From Myxococcus virescens (GTDB lineage Bacteria > Myxococcota > Myxococcia > Myxococcales > Myxococcaceae), in the NCBI RefSeq assembly GCF_900101905.1, contig NZ_FNAJ01000003.1, positions 713,552 to 777,551 on the forward strand: a DNA stretch of 64,000 nucleotides. Reading direction: 5' to 3'. Both the position numbers and the translations under genes were made by a program. The notes under the pieces were generated by a model. The model did no database searches. It saw nothing but the letters and a program-made list of their open reading frames with translations, and was not told the DNA's origin. Below are positions 1 through 8,231 of this stretch, one piece after another; positions within the stretch are counted from its first letter, which is position 1; each line of letters starts with the position of its first letter.

Positions 1-1
1 C

Positions 2-76
2 CCCCGGATCGACGATGACCTTTCCGGTGACGAACTGGGCACCGAGGAAGCGAACCTCGCGGCGCCAACGCTGCAT
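2..76 (-). CDS. Possible 5' end of a gene running off the left edge
   Basis: An open frame reads leftward from an ATG at position 76 and stays open to the window edge, giving about 25 residues starting MQRWRREVRFLG. Only a weak GGGA lies upstream, about 12 nt from the ATG. The piece is too short to identify. It could be the start of a gene transcribed out of the window or chance open frame in GC-rich DNA. Confidence 0.2.
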   Translation of the reverse strand, partial: MQRWRREVRFLGAQFVTGKVIVDPG

Positions 77-374
77 TGACACGATTCATCCCGCGCCGCC
101 GCGCTGGACATAGCCATCACCAGACAACCATCCGGGAGCGGGGGCCCCAGACCTCGAACTCAATCCCTGTTGCGACAAAGGAAGACGAAGCTCCTGGTCT
201 GCCCCCCCTCTCCCCTATCGGGCCTGCCAAGCGCCACGTCCTCGTCCCTCCACCATCGCGTGCCTGGGCACCCCCTCCCGCCCACCTGCCGTGAACGCGC
301 CTTCGCGCTCGCCGACCGTCCCTAGCTTGGCTGTAGGGGGCCTTTCCCATCACGGCCCCACGGAGGAGAACGCC

Positions 375-1823
375 ATGCCCCTGGACCCTCGAAGTGAGCC
401 TGCGCGAACAGGCGAAGGACGACCGCCCGGGCTGCCCCCAGGCCGGGTCGAGCAGCTACGGGCTCGCTTGCGCGGCCGGCTCGTGCGGCCCGGGGACGCG
501 GACTACGAGGAACACTGCCGCGTCTACAACGCCATGATTCACAAGCGACCGGCGTTGATTGCCCGGTGCGCCGACGTGGCGGACGTCCTCGCGGCGGTGG
601 AGTTCGCACGCGAGCAGGGCCTCATGCTCGCGGTCCGTGGGGGTGGGCACAACGGCGCCGGCCTGGGCACCTGCGACGGGGGGCTCGTCGTCGACCTGTC
701 GCTCATGCGCGGCGTCCGGGTCGCCCCCGAATCAGGCACCGTACGTGTCGCGGGAGGAAGCGTCTGGGGCGAAGTAGACCATGCCACGCACGCGTTCGGG
801 CTCGCCGTTCCCTCGGGAATCATCTCCACCACGGGCGTGGGGGGCCTCACCCTGGGCGGTGGCCTGGGCCACCTCTCGCGTCGCTACGGCCTCACCATCG
901 ACAGCCTGCTCGCCGTGGACATGGTGCTGGCGGACGGGCGCTTCGTCACCGCGAACGCCCAGCAACACCCGGACCTGTTCTGGGCCGTGCGCGGCGGCGG
1001 CGGCAACTTCGGCGTCGTCACGTCCTTCCTCTTCCAGGCCCACCCGGTGGACACCATCCTGGGAGGGCCGACGCTCTGGCCCCTGGAACGCGCCGAGGAG
1101 GTGATGCGGTGGTACCGCGAGTTCATCCCCACCGCGCCCGAGACACTCACCGGCTTCTTCGCCTTCCTGGTTGTCCCGCCCACAGCGCCCTTCCCGCCCC
1201 ACCTGCACTTGCAGAAGATGTGCGCGGTGGTGTGGTGCTACACCGGAGACCCGGCTCAAGCCGACGCGCTCTTCGCGCCCGTGCGCGCCATGGCCCCCGC
1301 GCTCGACGGCGTGCAGTCCATGCCCTACCCCGCGCTGCAGAGCATGTTCGATGCGCTCTATCCGCCGGGCCTCCAATGGTACTGGCGCGCGGACTTCGTG
1401 CGAGAGCTGGGGGACGAAGCCATCTCCCGACACGTGGCGTTCGCTCACCGCCTGCCCACGATGCACTCCACCATGCATCTCTATCCCATCGACGGAGCAG
1501 CGCACCGGGCGGCACCAGGCGACACCGCCTTCAGCTTCCGGGACGCGCGGTGGGCGGAGGTCATCGTCGGAGTGGACCCCTCTCCTGAGAAGGCCGGGGA
1601 CATCACCACCTGGACGAAGGACTATTGGAATGCCCTGCATCCCTATTCAGCGGGCGGCGCCTACGTGAACTTCCTCATGGACGAGGGCCAGGAACGCGTC
1701 CAGGCAACGTACCAGAACAACTACGCAAGGCTGGTGGAGGTGAAGGACCGCTACGACCCGACCAACCTTTTCCGAGTGAACCAGAACATCCGCCCCAGCA
1801 CCGGCACGCCGCTTCGCCATTGA
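375..1823 (+). CDS. FAD-linked oxidase, berberine-bridge-enzyme-like
   Basis: This 482-residue protein is a PCMH-type FAD oxidoreductase of the BBE/6-hydroxynicotine oxidase group, which oxidise small molecules with O2 as acceptor. The FAD-binding half (about residues 50-220) carries RGGGHN with His92, the expected site of the 8-alpha-histidyl FAD bond, and a Gly-rich loop GGLTLGGGLGHLSRRYG. The BBE C-terminal element is seen in YDPTNLFRVNQNI near the end. The second flavin-linking Cys of bicovalent members is absent: the segment around residues 150-157 reads ISTTGVGG, so the flavin is probably singly linked. The start was chosen at the ATG at 375 because GGAGGAG lies just upstream; a GTG at 291 would add 28 low-complexity residues. 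The substrate is unknown. A methyltransferase gene follows after 98 bp and may be cotranscribed. Confidence 0.85.
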   Translation: MPLDPRSEPARTGEGRPPGLPPGRVEQLRARLRGRLVRPGDADYEEHCRVYNAMIHKRPALIARCADVADVLAAVEFAREQGLMLAVRGGGHNGAGLGTCDGGLVVDLSLMRGVRVAPESGTVRVAGGSVWGEVDHATHAFGLAVPSGIISTTGVGGLTLGGGLGHLSRRYGLTIDSLLAVDMVLADGRFVTANAQQHPDLFWAVRGGGGNFGVVTSFLFQAHPVDTILGGPTLWPLERAEEVMRWYREFIPTAPETLTGFFAFLVVPPTAPFPPHLHLQKMCAVVWCYTGDPAQADALFAPVRAMAPALDGVQSMPYPALQSMFDALYPPGLQWYWRADFVRELGDEAISRHVAFAHRLPTMHSTMHLYPIDGAAHRAAPGDTAFSFRDARWAEVIVGVDPSPEKAGDITTWTKDYWNALHPYSAGGAYVNFLMDEGQERVQATYQNNYARLVEVKDRYDPTNLFRVNQNIRPSTGTPLRH

Positions 1824-1921
1824 GCCACCATTCCCTCGCGCCATTGCTCGCCCGGGGCGGCCTCGGTTGGTACCTTCCGTGCCCCCAGTTCGCTCCACCC
1901 CAACCGCGAGGAGAATGAGGC

Positions 1922-3148
1922 ATGACAACGGGCTTCGAGACTTACAGGATGAAGGACCCCGCGCTCCTGGCAGGCGTGAGGGAGGCCCTGCTGCAATCCT
2001 ACTTCGCGGACTACGACCAGGGCTTTCTCAAGACGCCGGCGGGGCAATCGGACATCGCGGACCACGTGGATGGCCGGTACAACCGCTGCGTTGACCACGT
2101 GCTGCCCTGGCTCGCGAGGTATGCGCAGCTGGGCAAGGCGGACATCGTCGAGCTGGGCTGTGGCACGGGCTCCAGCACAGCGGCCTTCGCCCAGGTCGCC
2201 CGCCACGTCACGGGGTACGACATCCACGCGCCCTCCGTGCGCGCGGCAGAAAGCCGCATGAAGGCCCTGGGATTGCGCAACGTCGCCATGAGCGTCGTGG
2301 AGCCCGCGCAGTTGCTGGAGACGCTGAAGAAGGAGACCCCCGACGGCGCCGACATCTTCGTGCTGTACGCGGTGCTCGAGCATCAGACGCCTGCGGAGCG
2401 GCTGGAGACGCTCCGCACCGGATGGGACCTGCTGCGGCCGGGAGGACTGCTTGTCGTCGTGGATACGCCCAACCGGCTCGTGTATTTCGACGCGCACACG
2501 TCCCTGATGCCGTTCTTCCACTTCCTGCCGCCGGAACTCGGGTGGCCGTACGCCTCGCGCTCCCCCCGTGAGAACTTCCGCGAGTCCATGGCGCAGGTGT
2601 CCGCCGAAGACGCCCCCATGCTGCTGACCCGATGGGGCCTGGGCGTCAGCCACCATGAGCTCGAGCTGACGCTGGGAGACATCGACCCCTTGCTGGTGGG
2701 TACGGGCTTCGAGCCGGAGGTGCTCGACATGTTCCCCGTCACGCTCGACGAAGAGCTGCTGCGTTTGTACGTGGAGAAGAGCAGCGCTCGCGTGCCCCTG
2801 GCGTTCACCCGGAACACGCTCAATTTCGTTCTGCGGAAGGGCGACAACGCCGATCTCATCGCTCGCCGGCCCTCGCCGCCTCCGGTGCGACACCTCGTCA
2901 ACGAGACGTCACACCCGGGCCAGGCGCAACGCCTCCACGAACTGGAACAGCGCGTCTCTGCGGACGAGCGGAAACTCCAGGAGCAGGCCCAGCGCATCCG
3001 GGAGCTGGAAGAGCACATCGCCACCCCACCCCTGCGACACCAGCTCGCCGATCAGCTCAACGGCGCCCTCAAACAGACGGCCCTTCACCGTCAGGCCCGG
3101 AAGCTCGTCGAATGGTCGGTGGGCCGCGTCAAGCGCGGCTCGCGCTGA
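1922..3148 (+). CDS. Class I SAM-dependent methyltransferase with C-terminal coiled coil
   Basis: The 408-residue protein has a Rossmann methyltransferase domain: motif I is DIVELGCGTGSS at residues 74-85, followed by an acidic motif II (TGYDIH) and the Methyltransf_11/23-type stretch LRPGGLLVVVDTPNR. Residues about 325-365 form a heptad-like charged segment (HELEQRVSADERKLQEQ), probably a short coiled coil for oligomerisation. GAGGAG sits 7-12 nt before the ATG. The DTPNR element resembles methyltransferases acting on sugars, lipids or small molecules, but no substrate can be named. It lies 98 bp downstream of the FAD oxidase on the same strand, so a small shared operon is possible. Confidence 0.8.
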   Translation: MTTGFETYRMKDPALLAGVREALLQSYFADYDQGFLKTPAGQSDIADHVDGRYNRCVDHVLPWLARYAQLGKADIVELGCGTGSSTAAFAQVARHVTGYDIHAPSVRAAESRMKALGLRNVAMSVVEPAQLLETLKKETPDGADIFVLYAVLEHQTPAERLETLRTGWDLLRPGGLLVVVDTPNRLVYFDAHTSLMPFFHFLPPELGWPYASRSPRENFRESMAQVSAEDAPMLLTRWGLGVSHHELELTLGDIDPLLVGTGFEPEVLDMFPVTLDEELLRLYVEKSSARVPLAFTRNTLNFVLRKGDNADLIARRPSPPPVRHLVNETSHPGQAQRLHELEQRVSADERKLQEQAQRIRELEEHIATPPLRHQLADQLNGALKQTALHRQARKLVEWSVGRVKRGSR

Positions 3149-3474
3149 GTCTTCGCCGCCCCAGGACTCCCAGCCGGGTGGCGCGGTGATACACGCGCCG
3201 CGCCGTCCGGCATCCCCACCGGAACTTTGTCCAGCGGACGAAGTCGGTGAAACATAAAAACCGAGAAATCCAGAACCCGAGTCTCACCGCCTGTCGATGA
3301 AACACATACGGACAGAGTCCGAGCGACCGGGCGGGGTGAAGCAGACCCATTTTACAGGGCCGTCTCCCGCACCCGAGGATGGACGCATCCATGCGTCACA
3401 TCCGCATTCCGAATCACGCGCCGGCGACTCACGCAGTCCCCGGTGTTTCACCTGTCTCACCTGCCGGCGCATGC

Positions 3475-5553
3475 ATGTCTTCACGACGCACGTCGTGGTG
3501 CTGGGTGCTGCCGTTCCTCCTGATACTTTCCACCTCCGCGTGGGCGGACACAGGACAGCCCAGCATCGACTTGAATCAGGGCTGGCGATACCGCTGGGGA
3601 GACTCACCGCCAGGCCCCGCCGACGTACCAGCCTGGGCACTGGAGTCAGGGGATGAGCAGGCGTGGCAGCCCGTGGCGGCCCTCCGCGAGCCGCCGAGCC
3701 GGGGAGCGCACACCTTCCTCTGGCTGAGCATCCCCGTCCCCCAGGGGCAGTGGCTGGAGCCCGCGCTCTACCTGGGCACGGTGGCCAATGCCTTCGAGGT
3801 CTACGCCAACGGCCACCGCATCCATGCGAGCGGGCGGCTGAATCCCTCGGGCCAGGAGGAGACGGACAACCTCGCATGGCGGCTCGTCCCCCTGCCCCCC
3901 GCGGTGGAGGGCACACGCCTGCTGCTGCGAATCCAGAGCAGCGGTCCCATCATCGGCGTGGGAGGCGCGGCTCGGGTGGGGGCACACCATCAGCTGCTCG
4001 CGACGGTGACGCGCACGGGGCTGGCGCCCTTCGTCATGGGCATGCTGCTGCTCACCATCGCCAGTGCCGCCGCCTTGGGTGCCCTGGTACGGCGTCAGAC
4101 GCAGATGCTCCTGCCGCTCGTCATCTTCACGAGCGGCTCGGCGGCCCTGCTTCTGGGCATGAGCGGCCTGATTCCCGCGCTCTGGGGCGGCTATCTGCTG
4201 GGGAGCCAGCTCACGCTGGTGGGCTCGCACTGCATCCTGCCCGCGCTCGCCTGGTTCATCTCCGACAGCATCCTGGAGAACCGGATGCGCTGGTTCCGCT
4301 GGAGTGCCTGGGCCGCGTGCGTGCCGGCCTCCGTTCAGGTCATCATCGTGATGGCCGACCTGGGCATGGCGCAGCGGAACCTTGGCCTCTTCGTCCTCTA
4401 CTCGGTGCCTTGTCTGCTCGGGTGCGTCATCGTCGCAGGTATCGCGGCGTGGCGCGGCAACCCCGACGCGCGAATCTTCTCCATGGGCCTGGGCGTGTTC
4501 TTCGGTGTCGTCATCCACACCACGCTGCCGGTGTTCGGGCTGGCGGAGACCACGGACTCGCTCATGCACTGGGGCTTCCTGGCGCTCGCGCTCTCATTGG
4601 TGGGCATCGTCGTGCGCCGCTCGGTGCTGGTGGTGCGCGCGCTCGCGTCGCACACGCACCAACTCGAGGAGCGTCGTCATGAAGTGAAGCGGCTCGCCCA
4701 GGACATGGGGAGCGGCGCTGGCGAGCTGGCCGCGGTGGCGCAACAACTGCGCACGTCCAGTGAGGTGCAGACGGCGGGGGTCAGCCGGCAGGCCGCGGCG
4801 CTCCGCGAGGCGGAGCAGACGGTCCAGGAAATCCGGCAGGGCTCCCTGGTGACGGCGGACAAGGCACGGCGGCTCGCGGGCTCCATCGAAACCGCCGAGG
4901 AGGCGGGGCGCGATGGCGGCGCGGCCATCACTCGCACGCTGACCAACCTGGAAGCCATCCGCCAGGAGGTCTCCGAGATGTCGAGCCGCATCCTCGCGCT
5001 GGACGCACGCACCCGCGAAATCTCCAGCATCGTGGACACCGTGAAGGGGCTTGCGGACCAGTCCAACATGCTGGCCATCAACGCCGCCATCGAGGCCGCG
5101 CGCAGCGGGGAGCACGGCCGGGGCTTTGGCGTCGTGTCGCGAGAGGTCCGCAGCCTCGCCGACCAGTCCATCCTGGCGACCCATCGCATCCGCGAGGTGC
5201 TCGACGGTGTGAGTCTGAGCATGCGTGAGGCCGCGAAGATGAGTGAACAGGGAGAGCAACGCGTGAAGGCGAGCCTGGACGCGGTGCGCGTCTCCGGCAC
5301 CCAGCTCCAGCGGCTCACGGGCATCATCGACGACACCGGCACCAGTGTGCGGCAGATTTCCGCGGCGGTGGCGCAGCAGGACGCGGGCACCTCCCAGATT
5401 GCCCAGGCCATTCAAGAGCTGTCCGCCCAGATGCGGCATACGCTGCGCACCGTCGAGGAGACGCAGAAGGTGTCGGGTTCAGTGCAAGTGCTGGCGGAGA
5501 ACATGGCGGGCACGGCCCGCACCGCGCTCCAGGCGGGAACCCTCGATGACTGA
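3475..5553 (+). CDS. Methyl-accepting chemotaxis protein with 7TMR-DISM-like sensor
   Basis: A membrane chemoreceptor of about 692 residues. From the chosen ATG at 3475 there is a signal peptide (SSRRTSWCW, then LPFLLILSTSAWA), a periplasmic beta-sandwich domain of about 150 residues with a galactose-binding-like fold pattern (WRYRWGD, EVYANGHRIHASG), roughly seven hydrophobic segments, a short coiled coil without an obvious HAMP domain, and an MA signalling domain. The CheA/CheW-contacting tip is seen in ADQSNMLAINAAIEAARSGE. The layout resembles 7TMR-DISM receptors fused to an output domain. The frame stays open upstream to ATGs at 3379 and 3391, the latter with GAGG nearby, but those residues do not look like a leader. 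No che genes are adjacent. Confidence 0.8.
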   Translation: MSSRRTSWCWVLPFLLILSTSAWADTGQPSIDLNQGWRYRWGDSPPGPADVPAWALESGDEQAWQPVAALREPPSRGAHTFLWLSIPVPQGQWLEPALYLGTVANAFEVYANGHRIHASGRLNPSGQEETDNLAWRLVPLPPAVEGTRLLLRIQSSGPIIGVGGAARVGAHHQLLATVTRTGLAPFVMGMLLLTIASAAALGALVRRQTQMLLPLVIFTSGSAALLLGMSGLIPALWGGYLLGSQLTLVGSHCILPALAWFISDSILENRMRWFRWSAWAACVPASVQVIIVMADLGMAQRNLGLFVLYSVPCLLGCVIVAGIAAWRGNPDARIFSMGLGVFFGVVIHTTLPVFGLAETTDSLMHWGFLALALSLVGIVVRRSVLVVRALASHTHQLEERRHEVKRLAQDMGSGAGELAAVAQQLRTSSEVQTAGVSRQAAALREAEQTVQEIRQGSLVTADKARRLAGSIETAEEAGRDGGAAITRTLTNLEAIRQEVSEMSSRILALDARTREISSIVDTVKGLADQSNMLAINAAIEAARSGEHGRGFGVVSREVRSLADQSILATHRIREVLDGVSLSMREAAKMSEQGEQRVKASLDAVRVSGTQLQRLTGIIDDTGTSVRQISAAVAQQDAGTSQIAQAIQELSAQMRHTLRTVEETQKVSGSVQVLAENMAGTARTALQAGTLDD

Positions 5554-5634
5554 GCCGCGTCCCGTGACGTCCGCACAATGACGGATGGGAGCGCATCGGT
5601 TGCAGGCCCGCGCAAAGGGTGCTCAGAAGCCAGC

Positions 5635-6363
5635 ATGGCGCAGAACATCTACGACGACCCCGGCTTCTTCGAAGGCTACAGCCAGTTGCGGCGCTCGATG
5701 GAGGGGCTCGCGGGTGCACCGGAATGGCCCGCGCTGCGGGCGATGCTGCCCGAGCTGCGGGGCCTCCGGGTGATGGACCTCGGCTGCGGCTACGGCTGGT
5801 TCTGCCGGTGGGCCCAGGAACAAGGGGCACTACAGGTTCACGGGCTCGACGTCTCGGCGCGAATGCTGGAACGGGCCCGGCAGCTGACGTCCACCCGCGA
5901 CATCGTCTACACCCAGGCAGACCTGGAGACGGTGGAACTTCCTCGAGCCCGCTTCGACCTCGTCTACAGCTCCCTGGCCTTTCACTACATCGAAGACCTG
6001 CTGTGCCTGCTCGCGAAGGTGCACGCAACCCTGGTTCCGGGTGGCGCGCTGGTCTTCTCTACCGAGCATCCCATCTACATGGCCCCCACCCACCCGGGCT
6101 GGCGGGTGGATGAACAAGGCCAGAAGACATGGCCCCTCAATGGCTACCAGGTCGAGGGGCCCCGCACCACGGACTGGCTCGCCAAGGGCGTCATCAAGTA
6201 CCACCGCACGCTGGGCACCTTGTTGAACGCCCTGATTCACACCGGGTTCAGTCTGCGCCAGGTCAACGAATGGGGTCCGACCGAGGCGCAGCTCTCCGCC
6301 CAGCCGGAACTGGCCGAGGAGCGGGAGCGCCCCATGATGTTGCTCGTGTCCGCGCGGCGCTAG
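5635..6363 (+). CDS. Class I SAM-dependent methyltransferase
   Basis: A 242-residue stand-alone methyltransferase of the Methyltransf_11 type. Motif I is RVMDLGCGYGWF (residues 45-56), motif II is HGLDVSARML, and the post-motif region LVYSSLAFHYIEDL fits the family. The start MAQNIYDDPGFFEGY is a typical N-terminus for this group; an upstream ATG at 5578 would add 19 unlikely residues. It lies 81 bp after the chemoreceptor gene on the same strand. The acceptor substrate cannot be told from sequence. Confidence 0.82.
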   Translation: MAQNIYDDPGFFEGYSQLRRSMEGLAGAPEWPALRAMLPELRGLRVMDLGCGYGWFCRWAQEQGALQVHGLDVSARMLERARQLTSTRDIVYTQADLETVELPRARFDLVYSSLAFHYIEDLLCLLAKVHATLVPGGALVFSTEHPIYMAPTHPGWRVDEQGQKTWPLNGYQVEGPRTTDWLAKGVIKYHRTLGTLLNALIHTGFSLRQVNEWGPTEAQLSAQPELAEERERPMMLLVSARR

Positions 6364-6569
6364 ACAAACGCGGCGGCGCAGCGGGAAGGCCCGGCGCCCG
6401 AGCCCCTGCCTGACCCTCCCCGCGCATGAAGCGGCGCATCCCGGAGCTCCGGCTCCGGATTGCCGGGCATTGAAGCGTCCTTTGCACGGACGCGTGGAAC
6501 CCTCCCAGTCAATGGCAGCCCTCCCGCCGTGTCCGCACCCTGGGCCTCGCGTCAAAGGGGAGGCAGCTC

Positions 6570-8096
6570 ATGAAGGGTTGGCGGCTGGGTTGTGCAGCAC
6601 TCGCGGCGTGGTGGTTGGTTGGGTGCATGGGGGGACCCGACGAGCAGGCAGACAGCTTCGCGGAGCAGGCGGAGTCAGCGTCTGTCGAACAGGAAAGTGT
6701 CGAAGCACAGTGGAAGCACGAGGAGAAGAAAGTCTATTCAGAGAACTTCGGGAAAGGTGCGGGCCCCGAGTGGAGCCACCGCACCGTGTCCCGGACGCGG
6801 AAGGGAGAGCGAAAGTTCCTGGGGCCCTTCAGCGAACAGGAAGTCACGCTCAACCTGTCCGGCCTGCCGGACCATGACGAGGTCGAGGTCCAGTTGGAGC
6901 TGTTCGTCCTCAAGTCGTGGGACGGTAACGACACGACGAAGGGACCAGGCCGCTGGGTCGCGAGCGTGGACGACGGTCCCGTCCTGCTGGATGCCACCTT
7001 CTCCAATCTCCAAGCCAGCCACCCGGGCCTCACGGGCGCATCGATGAAGGGCACGCTCGGGTACCGGGACGAGTCCGGCGATGGCAGCAAGGGGTACACC
7101 ATCTACCCCCTGTCCTTCACCTTCAGGCACACCGGAGACCGGCTGACACTCCGCTTCGCCGACCCACCTCGAGGCGAGGCCAACGAACAGTGGGGCCTGG
7201 ATTCGGTGAAGGTGAAGGTCCGGAAGAAGAAGGGAGGCGACCTGCTGGTCAGCAACAACGTGAACAGCAGCGTGCTGCGCTATGACGGGAAGACGGGCGA
7301 CTTCGTGGGCGTCTTCATCCCACCTGGCGCCGGCGGGCTCAACAACCCACAGGAGCTCGTCTACGGCCCCGACGGCAACCTCTACATCGCCAGCTTTGCC
7401 AGCAGGGAGGTGCTGCGCTTCAACGGGAAGACGGGCGCCTTCATCGACATCTTCGTGCCCGTGGGCAGTGGCGGGCTGGGCTTCCCCGGCGGCCTCATCT
7501 TCGGTCCTGATGGCAACCTGTATGTCGCCGACAGCTTTGGCGGCACCAACAGCGTGCTGCGCTACGACGGGACGACAGGCGCCTTCATCGACGTGTTCGC
7601 TTCGGGCGGCGGACTGCTCGTTCCCCAGAAGATGGCGTTCGACAAGAAGGGGAACCTGTTCGTCGTCAGCATCATCGGCAACAACGTGGTGCGCTACGAT
7701 GAGAATGGCGCACCCTTCCCCGCTGCCGGACAGCCCGGTGCCATCTTCATCCCGGACATCGACGCGGTGACGATTGCCATTGGCAAGGACCACAAGCTCT
7801 ACGTTGGCACCACGGCCGGAGATGACGTCCTGCGCTTCAACGCCAAGACGGGCGCCTTCATCGACGTCTTCGTCGAGTCGGGGAGCGGTGGCCTGACTGA
7901 CTTCGTGGACATGGAGTTCGGTCCCGACGGCAACCTGTACATCCCGGACTTCCTCCCGGCCACGGTGTTGCGCTTCAGCGGGAAGACGGGGAACTTCATT
8001 GACGTCTTCGTGCCCGCTGGAACGGGCGCCAACGCGGCCACCCTGACGTTCATGCCCTCGAAGCGAAACAAGCCGCACGGGCACGAAGCGAACTGA
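6570..8096 (+). CDS. NHL/SMP-30-type beta-propeller lipoprotein
   Basis: A 508-residue predicted lipoprotein. The leader ends in the lipobox LVGC with Cys19. Residues about 45-210 form a beta-rich domain. From about residue 225 to the end there are roughly six repeats built on VLRYDGKTG, FIDVF, GPDGNLYI and a Gly-rich turn, as in NHL/SMP-30 six-bladed propellers. The ATG is preceded by AAGGGGAGGCAGCTC, a strong ribosome site. It is expected at the outer or inner membrane facing the periplasm or outside. Its ligand is unknown; propellers of this kind bind proteins or small molecules or have lactonase activity. It is convergent with the helicase gene. Confidence 0.8.
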   Translation: MKGWRLGCAALAAWWLVGCMGGPDEQADSFAEQAESASVEQESVEAQWKHEEKKVYSENFGKGAGPEWSHRTVSRTRKGERKFLGPFSEQEVTLNLSGLPDHDEVEVQLELFVLKSWDGNDTTKGPGRWVASVDDGPVLLDATFSNLQASHPGLTGASMKGTLGYRDESGDGSKGYTIYPLSFTFRHTGDRLTLRFADPPRGEANEQWGLDSVKVKVRKKKGGDLLVSNNVNSSVLRYDGKTGDFVGVFIPPGAGGLNNPQELVYGPDGNLYIASFASREVLRFNGKTGAFIDIFVPVGSGGLGFPGGLIFGPDGNLYVADSFGGTNSVLRYDGTTGAFIDVFASGGGLLVPQKMAFDKKGNLFVVSIIGNNVVRYDENGAPFPAAGQPGAIFIPDIDAVTIAIGKDHKLYVGTTAGDDVLRFNAKTGAFIDVFVESGSGGLTDFVDMEFGPDGNLYIPDFLPATVLRFSGKTGNFIDVFVPAGTGANAATLTFMPSKRNKPHGHEAN

Positions 8097-8128
8097 GCAC
8101 CTCCGGCCCATGAAGCCCTAAGCAAGGC

Positions 8129-8183
8129 CTCGCCTCCGCTCCCGGATGAGCGCCACCAGCGCTCGACGGCTGGCGGAGGCGAG
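8129..8183. terminator. Nested inverted repeat between convergent genes
   Basis: An outer 11-bp perfect stem (CTCGCCTCCGC at 8129-8139 with GCGGAGGCGAG at 8173-8183) encloses an inner 6-bp stem with a 5-nt loop (GAGCGC at 8148-8153, GCGCTC at 8159-8164). It sits between the 3' ends of the propeller lipoprotein and the helicase, so a bidirectional terminator is the simplest reading. No clear T-tract is present on either side. Confidence 0.5.
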
Positions 8184-8231
8184 CCGCCCCTTCAGACGAG
8201 GAGCTCCGACGCAGACGGGTGCGCCAGCGCC

